A stretch of 64,000 bases of DNA, from the NCBI RefSeq assembly GCF_030296575.1, contig NZ_AP027729.1, positions 1,798,001 to 1,862,000 on the forward strand, written 5' to 3'. The notes below the pieces were generated by a model, which had not been told where the DNA came from, did no database searches, and saw nothing but the letters and a program-made list of their open reading frames with translations. Shown piece by piece: positions 1 to 8,801 of the stretch; positions within the stretch are counted from its first letter, which is position 1; the number at the start of each line of letters is the position of its first letter. Position numbers and translations under genes: made by a program. Source of the DNA: Paraoerskovia sediminicola. Lineage in GTDB: Bacteria > Actinomycetota > Actinomycetes > Actinomycetales > Cellulomonadaceae.

Positions 1-335
1 TCCCAGCCCACGGCCCGGTCCGAGGGCGTGCTCGGCGAGTAGGCGAGGAGCTCGTAGTCCGTCTCGGCGACCGCGTCCGAGATCCCCTTGAGGAGCTCCG
101 TGCTGAACGGTTCGAAGCCTGGGACGAGGACGCCGATCACGTTCGTCCGGCTGCCGCGCAGGCTCCGTGCCACGAGGGACGTCTCGTACCCGAGCTCCGC
201 GACGACGGCCTTGACCTTCGCGGACGTCGCGGCGGAGACCCCGTAGCGCTCGTTGATGACCTTCGAGACGGTCGCCACGGAGACGCCGGCGGTCCGGGCG
301 ACGTCGCCGATGGTCACTCTCGCGGAGGTCTGCAC
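1..335 (-). CDS. LacI-family transcriptional regulator, N-terminal part (cut by window edge)
   Basis: This is a DNA-binding repressor of a sugar-uptake operon, and its 3' end lies outside the window. The minus-strand frame opens with a LacI helix-turn-helix (TIGDVARTAGVSVATVSKVI, about residues 8-27). It continues into the hinge (VARSLRGSRTN) and the start of the periplasmic-binding-like sensor domain (NVIGVLVPGFEPFSTELLKG). I chose the GTG at 333-335 because the HTH begins seven residues later and no in-frame ATG precedes it. The gene is divergent from the sugar ABC importer, and a perfect palindrome lies between them, so it probably controls that operon and perhaps itself. The sugar ligand cannot be read from the sequence. 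Confidence 0.9.
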   Translation of the reverse strand, partial: MQTSARVTIGDVARTAGVSVATVSKVINERYGVSAATSAKVKAVVAELGYETSLVARSLRGSRTNVIGVLVPGFEPFSTELLKGISDAVAETDYELLAYSPSTPSDRAVGW

Positions 336-404
336 GGGACGACTGTACCGGGGCGCGTCTCGGTGGCGCGCAGCCGGATAACGATTTCGAGTCCGTGTCG
401 AAAA

Positions 405-418
405 CGTTATCGATAACG
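405..418. promoter_or_regulatory. Probable LacI-type operator palindrome
   Basis: CGTTATCGATAACG is a perfect 14-bp palindrome in the divergent region between the LacI regulator and the solute-binding protein gene. The half-site ATAACGAT occurs at 413-420 and again at 378-385. Central-CG palindromes of this length are typical LacI-family operators. Assignment to the neighbouring regulator is inference. Confidence 0.7.
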
Positions 419-493
419 ATTGACGAACCGTCGGTCGCGGATGCACACTTCCTGGGTCCGTACCCGTCAACGACGACCCGAGGGGCCCTCACC

Positions 494-1801
494 ATGCGCA
501 ACACGCGGATCGCGACTGCGATCGCACTCGGCACAGCACTCACCCTGACCGCCACCGCCTGCGGCGGCGGAGACAGCTCCGACGACGCAGGATCCAGCGC
601 CGGGTCCGACGGCGACGTCACGATCAGCTGGTGGCACAACTCCAACACCGGCGAAGGCAAGGACTACTACGACCAGGTGGCGGCCGACTTCGAGGCCGAC
701 AACCCCGGCGTGACCGTCGAGGTGAGCGCCATGCAGCACGAGGACATGCTCACCAAGCTCGATGCCTCGTTCCAGAGCGGCGACACGCCCGACATCTACA
801 TGGAGCGCGGCGGCGGCGAGCTCGCCGCGCACGTCGAGGCCGGCCTGACCAAGGACATCTCCGACCTCGCCTCCGACACGATCGACACCGTCGGCGGCAG
901 CATCGCCGGCTGGCAGGTCGACGGGCAGACCTACGGGCTGCCGTTCAGCGTCGGGGTCGTCGGCTTCTGGTACAACAAGGCGATGTTCGCCGAGGCGGGC
1001 ATCGACACCCCGCCGACCACGCAGGCCGAGTTCGACGACGCCGTCGCCAAGCTCAAGGACGCCGGGATCGAGCCGATCTCGGTCGGTGCCGGCGACAAGT
1101 GGCCCGCCGCGCACTACTGGTACTACTACGGCCTGCGCGAGTGCTCCAAGGACGTGCTCGACGCGACAGTGACGAGCCTCGACTTCTCGGACGACTGCTG
1201 GCTCCGCGCGGGGGACGACCTCGAGGCGCTCGTGGGCACCGAGCCGTTCAACGCCGGGTTCCTGTCGACGCCCGCGCAGTCCGGACCCACCTCGGCGTCG
1301 GGCCTCCTCGCGACCGGCAAGGTCGCCATGGAGCTCGCCGGGCACTGGGAGCCCGGCGTCATGCAGGGGCTGACCGAGAACGGTGAGGGTCTGGGCGACG
1401 ACACCGGCTGGTTCGCGTTCCCGGCGGTCGACGGCGGTGAGGGTGAGCCCACGGCCGCCCTCGGTGGCGGCGACGCGTGGGCCGCGTCCGCCGACGCACC
1501 CGACGAGGCCGTCGACTTCATGCAGTACCTGCTCTCGGACGAGGTCCAGAAGGGCTTCGCCGAGCTCGACATGGGTCTGCCGACCAACCCGAGCGCGTCG
1601 CAGTACGTCGCGGACCCGGCCCTGGCCGAGCTCCTCGGGGTGCGCGACGCGGCCCCGTACGTCCAGCTCTACTTCGACACCGCCTTCGGGGCGTCGGTCG
1701 GCGGCGCGATGAACGACGAGATCGCGCTCATGTTCGCGGGGCAGGCCGGCCCGCAGGACATCGTCGACGCGACCCAGGCGGCCGCCGACGCGGAGATGTG
1801 A
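494..1801 (+). CDS. Sugar ABC transporter substrate-binding lipoprotein
   Basis: This is the extracellular receptor of a carbohydrate ABC importer of the CUT1/MalE type, tethered to the membrane as a lipoprotein. The 435-residue product starts with a short basic segment and a hydrophobic stretch ending ATAC (Cys23), so the ATG at 494 is preferred over the upstream frame extension. The mature part begins with a Gly/Asp/Ser linker, then the family pattern ITISWWHNSNTGEG and a MERGGGELAAHVEAGL region; length is normal for the family. The downstream permease overlaps or nearly touches the stop codon. With the two permeases and the GH3 enzyme it forms one operon, consistent with import of an oligosaccharide (cello- or xylo-oligosaccharide would fit, but is not shown). 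The ATPase is not encoded here; such systems often share MsiK. Confidence 0.93.
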   Translation: MRNTRIATAIALGTALTLTATACGGGDSSDDAGSSAGSDGDVTISWWHNSNTGEGKDYYDQVAADFEADNPGVTVEVSAMQHEDMLTKLDASFQSGDTPDIYMERGGGELAAHVEAGLTKDISDLASDTIDTVGGSIAGWQVDGQTYGLPFSVGVVGFWYNKAMFAEAGIDTPPTTQAEFDDAVAKLKDAGIEPISVGAGDKWPAAHYWYYYGLRECSKDVLDATVTSLDFSDDCWLRAGDDLEALVGTEPFNAGFLSTPAQSGPTSASGLLATGKVAMELAGHWEPGVMQGLTENGEGLGDDTGWFAFPAVDGGEGEPTAALGGGDAWAASADAPDEAVDFMQYLLSDEVQKGFAELDMGLPTNPSASQYVADPALAELLGVRDAAPYVQLYFDTAFGASVGGAMNDEIALMFAGQAGPQDIVDATQAAADAEM

Positions 1802-1806
1802 TCGGC

Positions 1807-2895
1807 GTGGCAGACGACTTCACCGCCGGCCCCGCCGTCGGCACGACTGCCCGCACGGGCAGCGCGCAGTCGCCTGCCGCGCCCGACCCCGCCCCGGCCG
1901 CCGGTCGTGCTTCGGCACGGCCGGCGACCGGCGGGCAGGTCGCGAGCAGCGGGCAGGCCGGTCCCGTCCCGGCGCGCGGCACGCGCAGCACCTCCAGGTG
2001 GCGGATCCGGCTGGAGATCATCGGCTTCACCGCACCCGCGCTCCTGCTCTTCGCGTTCTTCGTGGTCTGGCCGATCATGAAGGCCGTCCAGTTCTCGGTG
2101 TACCGCTGGAAGGGGTTCGGCCCGCTCGTCGACTTCGTCGGCCTCCAGAACTACGTCCGCGTGCTGCAGGACGACGTGTTCATCGGGGCGATGGTCCACA
2201 ACCTGATCATCGTGGTCGCGTCGATCGCGATCCAGCTCCCGCTGGGTCTCGGGATCGCGCTGCTCCTCAACCGCAAGATGCGCGGTCAGGGTGTGCTGCG
2301 GACGATCATCTTCGTCCCCTACGTGCTCGCCGAGGTCGTCGCCGGCGTCGTGTGGTTCCAGCTGCTCCAGCCGCGCTACGGCGTGATCGACACGCTGCTC
2401 GCCGCGGTCGGCCTCTCGGGCCCGGAGCAGGGGTGGCTCGGCGACCCGGAGATCGCGCTGTGGACGGTCATCGTCGTCCTCACCTGGAAGTACCTCGGGC
2501 TCGCGGTGATCCTGCTGCTCGCAGGACTCCAGGGCGTGCCCGAGGAGCTGAGCGAGGCCGCCCAGATCGACGGTGCCTCCTGGTGGCAGACCCAGTTCCG
2601 GATCACGATCCCGCTGGTCGGCCCGACGATCCGCACGTGGGTGTTCCTGTCCATGATCGGCTCGCTCCAGCTCTTCGACATGGTCTGGATCCTCACCGGC
2701 GGCGGACCCGCGAACGCCACCACGACCATGGCCACGTTCCTCGTCAACGAGGGCACCAAGCGCCAGAACTACGGCATCGCCGGCGCGGCCTCGGTGATCC
2801 TCTTCGTCGTCGCGCTCACCCTGGCGCTCCTCTACCAGCGCCTCGTGCTCTCGCGCGACACGACCGACCGACCCCGGAAGAAGGTGCAGCGATGA
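1807..2895 (+). CDS. Sugar ABC transporter permease (MalF/CebF type)
   Basis: This is the first membrane subunit of the sugar importer, with about six transmembrane segments in roughly 362 residues. The permease EAA loop is visible as EELSEAAQIDGASWWQTQF followed by RITIPLVGPTI. An unusually long Ala/Gly/Pro-rich N-terminal tail (about 60 residues) precedes the first membrane helix. The start is uncertain: GTG at 1807 has GGAG about 11 bases upstream, while GTG at 1798 would overlap the preceding stop as GTGA. The stop overlaps the next permease start (ATGA at 2892-2895), indicating translational coupling. Confidence 0.9.
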   Translation: MADDFTAGPAVGTTARTGSAQSPAAPDPAPAAGRASARPATGGQVASSGQAGPVPARGTRSTSRWRIRLEIIGFTAPALLLFAFFVVWPIMKAVQFSVYRWKGFGPLVDFVGLQNYVRVLQDDVFIGAMVHNLIIVVASIAIQLPLGLGIALLLNRKMRGQGVLRTIIFVPYVLAEVVAGVVWFQLLQPRYGVIDTLLAAVGLSGPEQGWLGDPEIALWTVIVVLTWKYLGLAVILLLAGLQGVPEELSEAAQIDGASWWQTQFRITIPLVGPTIRTWVFLSMIGSLQLFDMVWILTGGGPANATTTMATFLVNEGTKRQNYGIAGAASVILFVVALTLALLYQRLVLSRDTTDRPRKKVQR

Positions 2896-3808
2896 GCGGC
2901 AGCACCGCCAGCGCCTCGAAGGCGCTCAGCGACGCCGTGATCGACCCGGACGGCATCACGCGCGGCGGCGGTCGCCGGCCCCGCGGCAACGCCCACCGCG
3001 GCGGCACCCCGCTCGTGTGGGGCATCGCGCTCGTCGTGGTCGCCGCCACCCTGGGCCCCGTGCTGTACGGGCTCCTCGGAGGCTTCCGCACCAACGGCCA
3101 GCTCGCCGAGAACCCGGCGGGTCTCCCGGACCCCTGGGTCCTGACGAACTACACGGGCGTCCTGACGAACCCGGCCTTCTGGCAGTACACGTGGAACTCC
3201 ACGGTGATCGCGGTCGTGACGACCTTGATCGTGGTCGTCTTCGGGACCATGGCCGCGTACCCGCTCGCCCGGTACTCGTTCAAGGGGCGCGAGCACCTGT
3301 TCTTCGTGTTCGTCATGGGTCTGCTGTTCCCGGCGACGGTCGCGGTGATCCCGCTCTTCATCCTGATCTCGAAGGACCTCGGTCTCGCGAACACCTGGTG
3401 GGGGTCGCGCTGCCGCAGGCGGCCTTCGCCCTGCCGATCACGGTCGTGATCCTGCGCCCGTTCCTCATGGCGCTGCCGAAGGAGCTCGAGGAGGCCGCGC
3501 TGCTGGACGGTGCGAGCCGGGTCGGGTTCTTCTGGCGGATCCTCCTGCCGCTCTCGGGCCCGGGGATGGTCACCGTCGGCGTGCTCGCGTTCGTCGGCTC
3601 GTGGAACGCCTATCTCCTGCCCCTCCTGCTCCTGCAGGGGGACATGAGGACCCTCCCGCTGGGTGTCGCCGACTTCTCGTCGGAGCACTCCGCGGACACC
3701 GCGGGCGTCTTCGCCTTCACCACGCTCGCGATGATCCCGGCTCTCGTGTTCTTCCTCGCGATGCAGAAGCGGATCGTCAACGGTCTCCAGGGAGCAGTCA
3801 AGGGTTGA
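2892..3808 (+). CDS. Sugar ABC transporter permease (MalG/CebG type), frameshifted as given
   Basis: This is the second membrane subunit of the sugar importer. The frame from ATG 2892 runs well to about 3400 (ISKDLGLANTWWG) and then becomes nonsense. The frame one base earlier carries the rest, including the EAA loop PKELEEAALLDGASRVGFFW and the final helices to TGA 3808. Adding one G to the GGGGG at 3400-3404 restores ANTWWGVALPQAAFALPITV, a textbook permease sequence of about 305 residues. I therefore read it as one gene with a lost base, most likely a sequence error; a real frameshift would abolish the importer. It is coupled to the upstream permease. Confidence 0.85.
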
Positions 3809-3813
3809 GCCGC

Positions 3814-3848
3814 GCCCGGGGTGTCGGACGTCGTCCCGCACCCCGGGC
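3814..3848 (+). terminator. Hairpin between permease and GH3 gene (attenuator or terminator)
   Basis: GCCCGGGGTG at 3814-3823 pairs perfectly with CACCCCGGGC at 3839-3848 around a 15-base loop. It begins 6 bases after the permease stop codon and 43 bases before the GH3 start. No T-run follows. It could reduce read-through into the GH3 gene or protect the upstream mRNA end; the role is inference. Confidence 0.55.
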
Positions 3849-3891
3849 CGCCCGCTCGCCCGCATCGTCGACCCAGCAAGGGAGCAGGACC

Positions 3892-6311
3892 ATGACAGAA
3901 CTGCGTGCGCCCGAGAGCGCCGTGGAGCCCGAGGCCCGGACGCTCGGCACGGCGCCCGACGGTGGCCGCCCGACCCGGGGGCACCCGACCCGACCGAGCC
4001 TCGCTCGGCGGGTGCCGCGCCGTCCGACAGGGTCCGGGCGATCCTCGCGGACCTGACCCTGGAAGAGAAGCTCGCCCAGGTCGTGGGCTACTGGCTCGAC
4101 CAGGGCGGCGAGGTCGTCGCGCCGATGCAGGGCGAGATGACCGCGCGGTCCAGCCGGCTCGAGGAGATCACCGAGCACGGGATCGGGCACTTCACGCGCG
4201 TCTACGGCACGCGGCCCGTCGACCCGGTCGAGCGGGCGCGGTGGCTCTGGCAGGAGCAGCGCAGGCTGGTCCGCGAGACGCGACCGGGGATCCCGGCGCT
4301 CGTCCACGAGGAGTGCCTCACGGGGCTCGCCGCCTGGCAGGCCGCCACGTTCCCGACGCCGCTGGCGTGGGGCGCGTCGTTCGACCCCGACCTCGTGGCA
4401 GAGATGGGGGCGCTCATCGGCGGGTCGATGCGCGACCTCGGCATCCACCAGGGCCTCGCGCCCGTGCTCGACGTGATCCGCGACCCCCGCTGGGGCCGGG
4501 TCGACGAGTGCATCGCTGAGGACCCCTACGTCGTCGGGACCGTCGGCACCGCGTACGTCCGAGGGCTCCAGTCGGCCGGCGTGCACGCGACGCTCAAGCA
4601 CTTCGTCGGCTACTCGGCCTCGCGGGCAGGCCGCAACCACGCGCCCGTCTCGGCAGGCCCGCGCGAGGTCGCCGACGTGCTGCTGCCCCCGTTCGAGATG
4701 GCCGTGCTCGACGGCGGCGTCCGGTCGGTGATGAACTCCTACGCCGAGATCGACGGCCTGCCCATGGCCGCGGACCCCACGTACCTCACCGGGGTGCTGC
4801 GCGACCGCTGGGGCTTCGACGGCGTGGTCGTCGCCGACTACTTCGCCGTGGCGTTCCTGCACGTCATGCACCAGGTCGCCGCGGACCTCGGGGAGGCTGC
4901 GGGCCTGGCGCTCGCGGCCGGGATCGACGTCGAGCTGCCCACCGGCGACGCGTACCTCGCGCCGCTCGCGGAGAAGGTGCGCGCCGGGCTCGTCGACGAG
5001 GCGCTCGTCGACCGTGCCGTGCTGCGGGCTCTCGCCCAGAAGGAGGACCTGGGACTGCTCGACGCGACGTTCGACGACGAGCCGCCGAGCGAGATCGACC
5101 TCGACAGCCCGGCGCACCGGGCCGTCGCGCGCCGGCTCGCCGAGGAGTCCGTGGTGCTGCTGTCGAACGACGGGGTGCTGCCCCTCGGTGGTGCCGCAGG
5201 GTCGGGGGCGACCGGAGCGCCCGCAGGGCCGCGCCGGGTCGCGCTCGTCGGGCCCAACGCGGACCGTGCCGAGGCGCTCATGGGCTGCTACTCGTTCGCT
5301 AACCACGTGCTCGCGCACCACCCGGGCACGCCGCTGGGGTTCGCGATCCCGACGGTCGCCGAGGCGCTGTGGGCCGAGCTCCCCGAGGCCGAGATCACGG
5401 TCGCGACCGGCTGCGAGGTCGAGGGCACCGACCGCTCGGGGTTCGCCGCCGCCGCCGCTGCCGCAAGCGACGCCGACGTCGCGGTCCTCGTGCTCGGCGA
5501 CCAGGCCGGGCTCTTCGGCCGCGGGACCGTCGGCGAGGGCAACGACGCCGACGACCTGCGCCTGCCCGGTGTCCAGGAGGAGCTCGTGGCCGCCGTCCGC
5601 GCGACCGGCACCCCGACCGTGGTGATCCTGCTGACCGGGCGGCCGTACGCCGTCGGGCACCTGCTCGACGAGGGGGCCGTCGTCCAGGCGTTCTTCCCGG
5701 GCGAGGAGGGCGCGGGCGCGCTCGCCGGGGTCGTCTCCGGACGCGTCAACCCCTCCGGGCGGCTCCCTGTCTCGCTCCCACGGTCCGCCGGGACGCAGCC
5801 CTACAGCTACCTGCACCCGCGGCTCGGCGGGCCGAGCGACGTGACGAGCACGGACCCGACCCCGGCGCGGGCGTTCGGCCACGGGCTCTCGTACACGACG
5901 TTCGAGCGCACCGGGCTGACGGTCGACGCCGAGGTCGCGGCGGGGGACTCGTTCACGGCCACGGTCCGCGTGGCGAACACGGGCGAGCGCGACGGGACGG
6001 ACGTCGTCCAGCTCTACGCGCGCGACGTCGTCGGCTCCGTCACGCGTCCCGTGGTGCAGCTGCTCGGGTACGCGCGGGTGGACCTCGCTGCGGGGGAGTC
6101 GGCCGAGGTGCGCTTCAGCGTGCCGACGCAGCGGCTGGCGTTCTCGGGGCGCGACATGGTCCGGGTCGTCGAGCCCGGAGACGTGGAGCTCTGGGTCGGG
6201 CCGGACTGCGCGACGCGTGAGACCGAGGCGGCGCTGCGGATCGTCGGCGAGGTCCACGCGGTGTCGACGGCCGACCCGCGGTACGTCGGCGTCGAGGTGG
6301 CGCGCGGCTGA
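3892..6311 (+). CDS. Glycoside hydrolase family 3 (beta-glucosidase/xylosidase type), N-terminus frameshifted as given
   Basis: This enzyme hydrolyses beta-linked sugars from the non-reducing end of imported oligosaccharides. The GH3 N-domain is clear: ADLTLEEKLAQ at the start, DPRWGRVDECIAEDPYVVG, ATLKHFVGYS, and the nucleophile Asp in VVADYFAV. A GH3 C-domain and a C-terminal fibronectin-III-like domain follow, about 806 residues in all. There is no signal peptide, so it acts in the cytoplasm. ATG 3892 has a GGGAG 9 bases upstream, but its frame is lost until one G is added to GGGGG at 3977-3981, which joins it to SDRVRAILADLTLEEK. Without that correction, translation could only start at GTG 4083, inside the catalytic domain. 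It is the last gene of the sugar-import operon. Confidence 0.88.
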
Positions 6312-6351
6312 TCCCACGCGGAGCTGGGGACGTGAGTGGGAGACTGCTCCG

Positions 6352-6708
6352 ATGCGGGTCGACAGCTGGTTGTGGGCGGTGCGCCTGGCGAAGAGCCGGT
6401 CGCAGGCGACGGCGCGCTGCCGTGCCGGGCACGTCAAGGTCAACGGCGTCCGCGCCAAGCCCGCCACGACGGTGAAGGTCGGTGACCGGGTGACCTACCG
6501 CGACCCCGAGCGCGACCGCGTCATCGAAGTCGTCGAGCTCGTCGCGAAGCGGGTCGGCGCCCCGATCGCCGTGAAGTGCTACCTCGACCACAGTCCGCCC
6601 GTCCCGACCAAGGTGGAGCGGGCCGCCGTCGGCATCCGGGATCGCGGCGCGGGGCGCCCCACCAAGCGCGAGCGCCGCGAGATCGACCGGCTGCGCGGAC
6701 GCGACTGA
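6352..6708 (+). CDS. S4-domain RNA-binding protein (Hsp15/RlbA type)
   Basis: The 118-residue protein opens with the S4 RNA-binding fold: MRVDSWLWAVRLAKSRSQAT, then CRAGHVKVNGVRAKPATTVK and VGDRVTYR. A basic Arg-rich tail follows. Hsp15-like members bind stalled 50S subunits; that role is family knowledge and not tested here. The start at ATG 6352 is set by the domain boundary and a GGGAG about 10 bases upstream. It stands 40 bases downstream of the GH3 gene and may be read with it, although the functions are unrelated. Confidence 0.88.
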   Translation: MRVDSWLWAVRLAKSRSQATARCRAGHVKVNGVRAKPATTVKVGDRVTYRDPERDRVIEVVELVAKRVGAPIAVKCYLDHSPPVPTKVERAAVGIRDRGAGRPTKRERREIDRLRGRD

Positions 6709-6747
6709 CGGCTCCACGCCGCCGGTTGCCGGCCGGTTCTCGGCCCG

Positions 6748-6820
6748 TTGTCGGCGAGTTGTCGGCGATGTTGCTCGCCAGTGCCCGGCAGGGTTGCCCG
6801 CCAGTGCCCGCCAGTGCCCG
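6748..6820. repeat. Cluster of short direct repeats
   Basis: GTTGTCGGCGA occurs at 6748-6758 and 6758-6768, and GCCAGTGCCCG occurs three times (6777-6787, 6800-6810, 6810-6820). The cluster fills most of the 149-bp gap between the S4-domain gene and the phosphatase gene. No function is evident. Confidence 0.6.
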
Positions 6821-6857
6821 GCAGGCGCGACCGGCACCGCGGTGGAACAGTGGCCGC

Positions 6858-7532
6858 ATGAGCGCCTCCAAGTACGGCCGGGCCCTGCTCCTGCGACACG
6901 GGGAGACGGAGTGGAGCCGGATCGGGCAGCACACCGGCCGCACCGACCTGCCGCTGACGGCCCGCGGGGAGGAGCAGGCCCGTGACGCGCACGAGGCGCT
7001 CGCGGGCATGTATTTCGCCGAGGTCGTCTCCTCCCCGCTCCAGCGAGCGCGGCGGACGGCGGAGCTCGCCGGGTTCCCGGACCCGAAGATCGACCCGCAC
7101 CTGGTCGAGTGGGACTACGGGCCGACCGAGAGCCTGTCGACGCTCGAGGTGCGCGAGGAGACGGACAGCCTCTGGGACATCTGGATCGACGGCGTCGACA
7201 TCGTGGTCGACCAGGGTCGTGTGCGTGAGCGCATCGCTGCGGCGGGGGCGGGCGAGTCACCGGCTCCGGGCCGGCCCGAGGGGGAGACGGTCGCCGAGGT
7301 CGGACGGCGGGCCGGCGCCGCGGTGCGGCGCGTCATCCCGGCGTTGCACGCCGGGGAGGACGTGCTGATCGTCGCCCACGGGCACTTCCTGCGGGTGCTG
7401 ACGGCGGTGTGGCTGGGCCTCCACCCCGCCGACGGAGCGCACTTCGCGCTCGAGACCGCCGCGGTGAGCACCCTCGCCTTCGAGCGGGACAGGCACGTGC
7501 TCGCCGGATGGAACGTGCACCGCCGAGGGTGA
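6858..7532 (+). CDS. Histidine phosphatase family protein
   Basis: This is a member of the phosphoglycerate-mutase-like superfamily that uses a phosphohistidine intermediate. The RHGE motif (LLRHGETEW, about residues 9-18) supplies the catalytic His. SSPLQRARRTAEL is the conserved second block, and VAHGHFLRV holds the second catalytic His. The product is 224 residues with no signal peptide, so it is cytosolic. The substrate cannot be assigned; the family includes acid phosphatases and phosphoglycerate mutases. The start at ATG 6858 is placed eight codons before the RHG block. Confidence 0.87.
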   Translation: MSASKYGRALLLRHGETEWSRIGQHTGRTDLPLTARGEEQARDAHEALAGMYFAEVVSSPLQRARRTAELAGFPDPKIDPHLVEWDYGPTESLSTLEVREETDSLWDIWIDGVDIVVDQGRVRERIAAAGAGESPAPGRPEGETVAEVGRRAGAAVRRVIPALHAGEDVLIVAHGHFLRVLTAVWLGLHPADGAHFALETAAVSTLAFERDRHVLAGWNVHRRG

Positions 7533-7615
7533 CCGGTGCGCTCAGGCGTCGCGACGGGTGATCGGCGAGCTCTGGCGCCGCGACGGGTGACCGGTGGGCT
7601 CAGGCGCCGCGACGG
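7530..7615. repeat. 28-bp imperfect direct repeat overlapping two gene ends
   Basis: TGACCGGTGCGCTCAGGCGT at 7530 onward recurs at 7588 onward with two mismatches over 28 bases. The copies are 58 bp apart. The first overlaps the stop of the phosphatase gene, and the second overlaps the stop of the convergent membrane-protein gene. It looks like a local duplication. Confidence 0.6.
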
Positions 7616-8031
7616 ATCTCGGTCGCGGCCAGCGGCGAGGTGGAGACCCCGGGCGAGATCGGGCGGACCTCGGCCTCCAGGTCGTGCGCGAGCGAGGGCT
7701 CGGGGTCGGACCAGCCGCGGCCCTTGAGGTGCAGCACGGAGGCCAGTGCACCCACGGTCGCGGGGACGGTCGGTGAACCGGTCACTGTGCCGGTCGTCGT
7801 GCCGGTAGCACGATCGGTGTCGAGCGAGCGGGCGGTCGCTCCCTGGCTCGCAGTCACGACCTGCTGCCCGGCGCCGCTCGACGTGGCGCGCAGCACGAGG
7901 CCGACGGTCACGGCCGCGGTCAGGCCGAAGGTCGCCAGCGCGAGTCCGGTGTACCAGAACGCAGCCAGGAGGCCGACGGTGGTCCCGCCGATCACCGCTA
8001 CGCCGGTGCCGCTCCACAGGATGCGGCTCAT
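7600..8031 (-). CDS. Hypothetical membrane protein with two transmembrane segments
   Basis: I do not recognise this 143-residue protein. Two hydrophobic segments lie near the N-terminus (VAVIGGTTVGLLAAFWYTG and LALATFGLTAAVTVGLVLRA), followed by a polar, Thr/Gly-rich linker and a C-terminal part (SDPEPSLAHDLEAEVRPIS). The ATG at 8031 is preceded by a GGGGGA purine run. It is divergent from the MerR gene and convergent with the phosphatase gene. No family assignment is offered. Confidence 0.65.
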   Translation of the reverse strand: MSRILWSGTGVAVIGGTTVGLLAAFWYTGLALATFGLTAAVTVGLVLRATSSGAGQQVVTASQGATARSLDTDRATGTTTGTVTGSPTVPATVGALASVLHLKGRGWSDPEPSLAHDLEAEVRPISPGVSTSPLAATEIRRGA

Positions 8032-8183
8032 GATTCCCCCAGGGTCGGAGTGGGTCGAGCTCGTCTCACCATCAAGAGAACGTGGTCGAAGGCGGTAGCG
8101 CACGCTCACGCGGGGTGAAACGGCACATCGTGACCGGATCGATAGGATCGGGCGGCACATCACACGACGGGAGCGCGCACGAC

Positions 8184-8630
8184 ATGGGTGACAGCTCGGG
8201 TGACAGCTCGGTCGTGGGACCCCGGGAGGTCCCGGCGGCGCAGGTGATGCAGATCGGCGAGGTCGCCGAGCGCACCGGCCTGTCGCTGCGGTCGATCCGC
8301 TACTACGAGGAGGTCGGTCTCGTCCTCCCGTCGGCGCGGTCGCACGGCGGGTACCGCCTGTACACGCCGGCCGACCTGCAGCGGTTCGGCGTCGTGATGG
8401 GCATGAAGCCCCTGGGCTTCTCCCTCGAGGAGATGCGCGACCTGCTGGGTGCGCTCGACGCGCTCGAGCAGGAGTCGGACGGCGCCGCGCGGGACGCGCT
8501 CCTGGCTCGGCTCGCGGAGTTCCACGCCCGGGCGGACGAGCGCTGCGCGTCGCTGCGCCGCAAGCTCGGTACGGCCGAGGCGCTGTCCGAGCGGCTCGGT
8601 GGACTGCTCGACGAGCACGGTCCGGTGTGA
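8184..8630 (+). CDS. MerR-family transcriptional regulator
   Basis: The protein has the MerR winged helix-turn-helix ([20 protein letters not shown], then [20 protein letters not shown]), with the typical [11 protein letters not shown] block and a C-terminal helical dimerisation region; 148 residues. A Cys sits in the ERCASL segment, but there is no clear metal-binding pair, so a redox or ligand-independent role cannot be separated. The ATG at 8184 was chosen because of GGGAG about 10 bases upstream; an in-frame upstream start is possible. The target is unknown, though the divergent membrane-protein gene and the downstream SulP gene are candidates. Confidence 0.85.
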   Translation: MGDSSGDSSVVGPREVPAAQVMQIGEVAERTGLSLRSIRYYEEVGLVLPSARSHGGYRLYTPADLQRFGVVMGMKPLGFSLEEMRDLLGALDALEQESDGAARDALLARLAEFHARADERCASLRRKLGTAEALSERLGGLLDEHGPV

Positions 8631-8801
8631 CGGACGTCTCGCCGACACAACCCTGACGCGACGGTAGGGTTGGGCGCGGCCCGAGCTGCGCCGTCCGACA
8701 CCCACGCCGGACCGCGGCCCGTGCCACCCGCGCGGACGACCGCGCCCCAGACCTTCCCGGCGAACGCTCCCGGAGCCGCCGGACACCCAGGGTGACCGAT
8801 C

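Noticed and set aside
3798-6467. Long minus-strand frame of 889 codons opposite the GH3 gene
   Set aside because: It is Arg/Asp/Val-rich with no family motifs; high-GC DNA leaves such antisense frames open by chance, and the plus strand encodes a clear GH3 enzyme.
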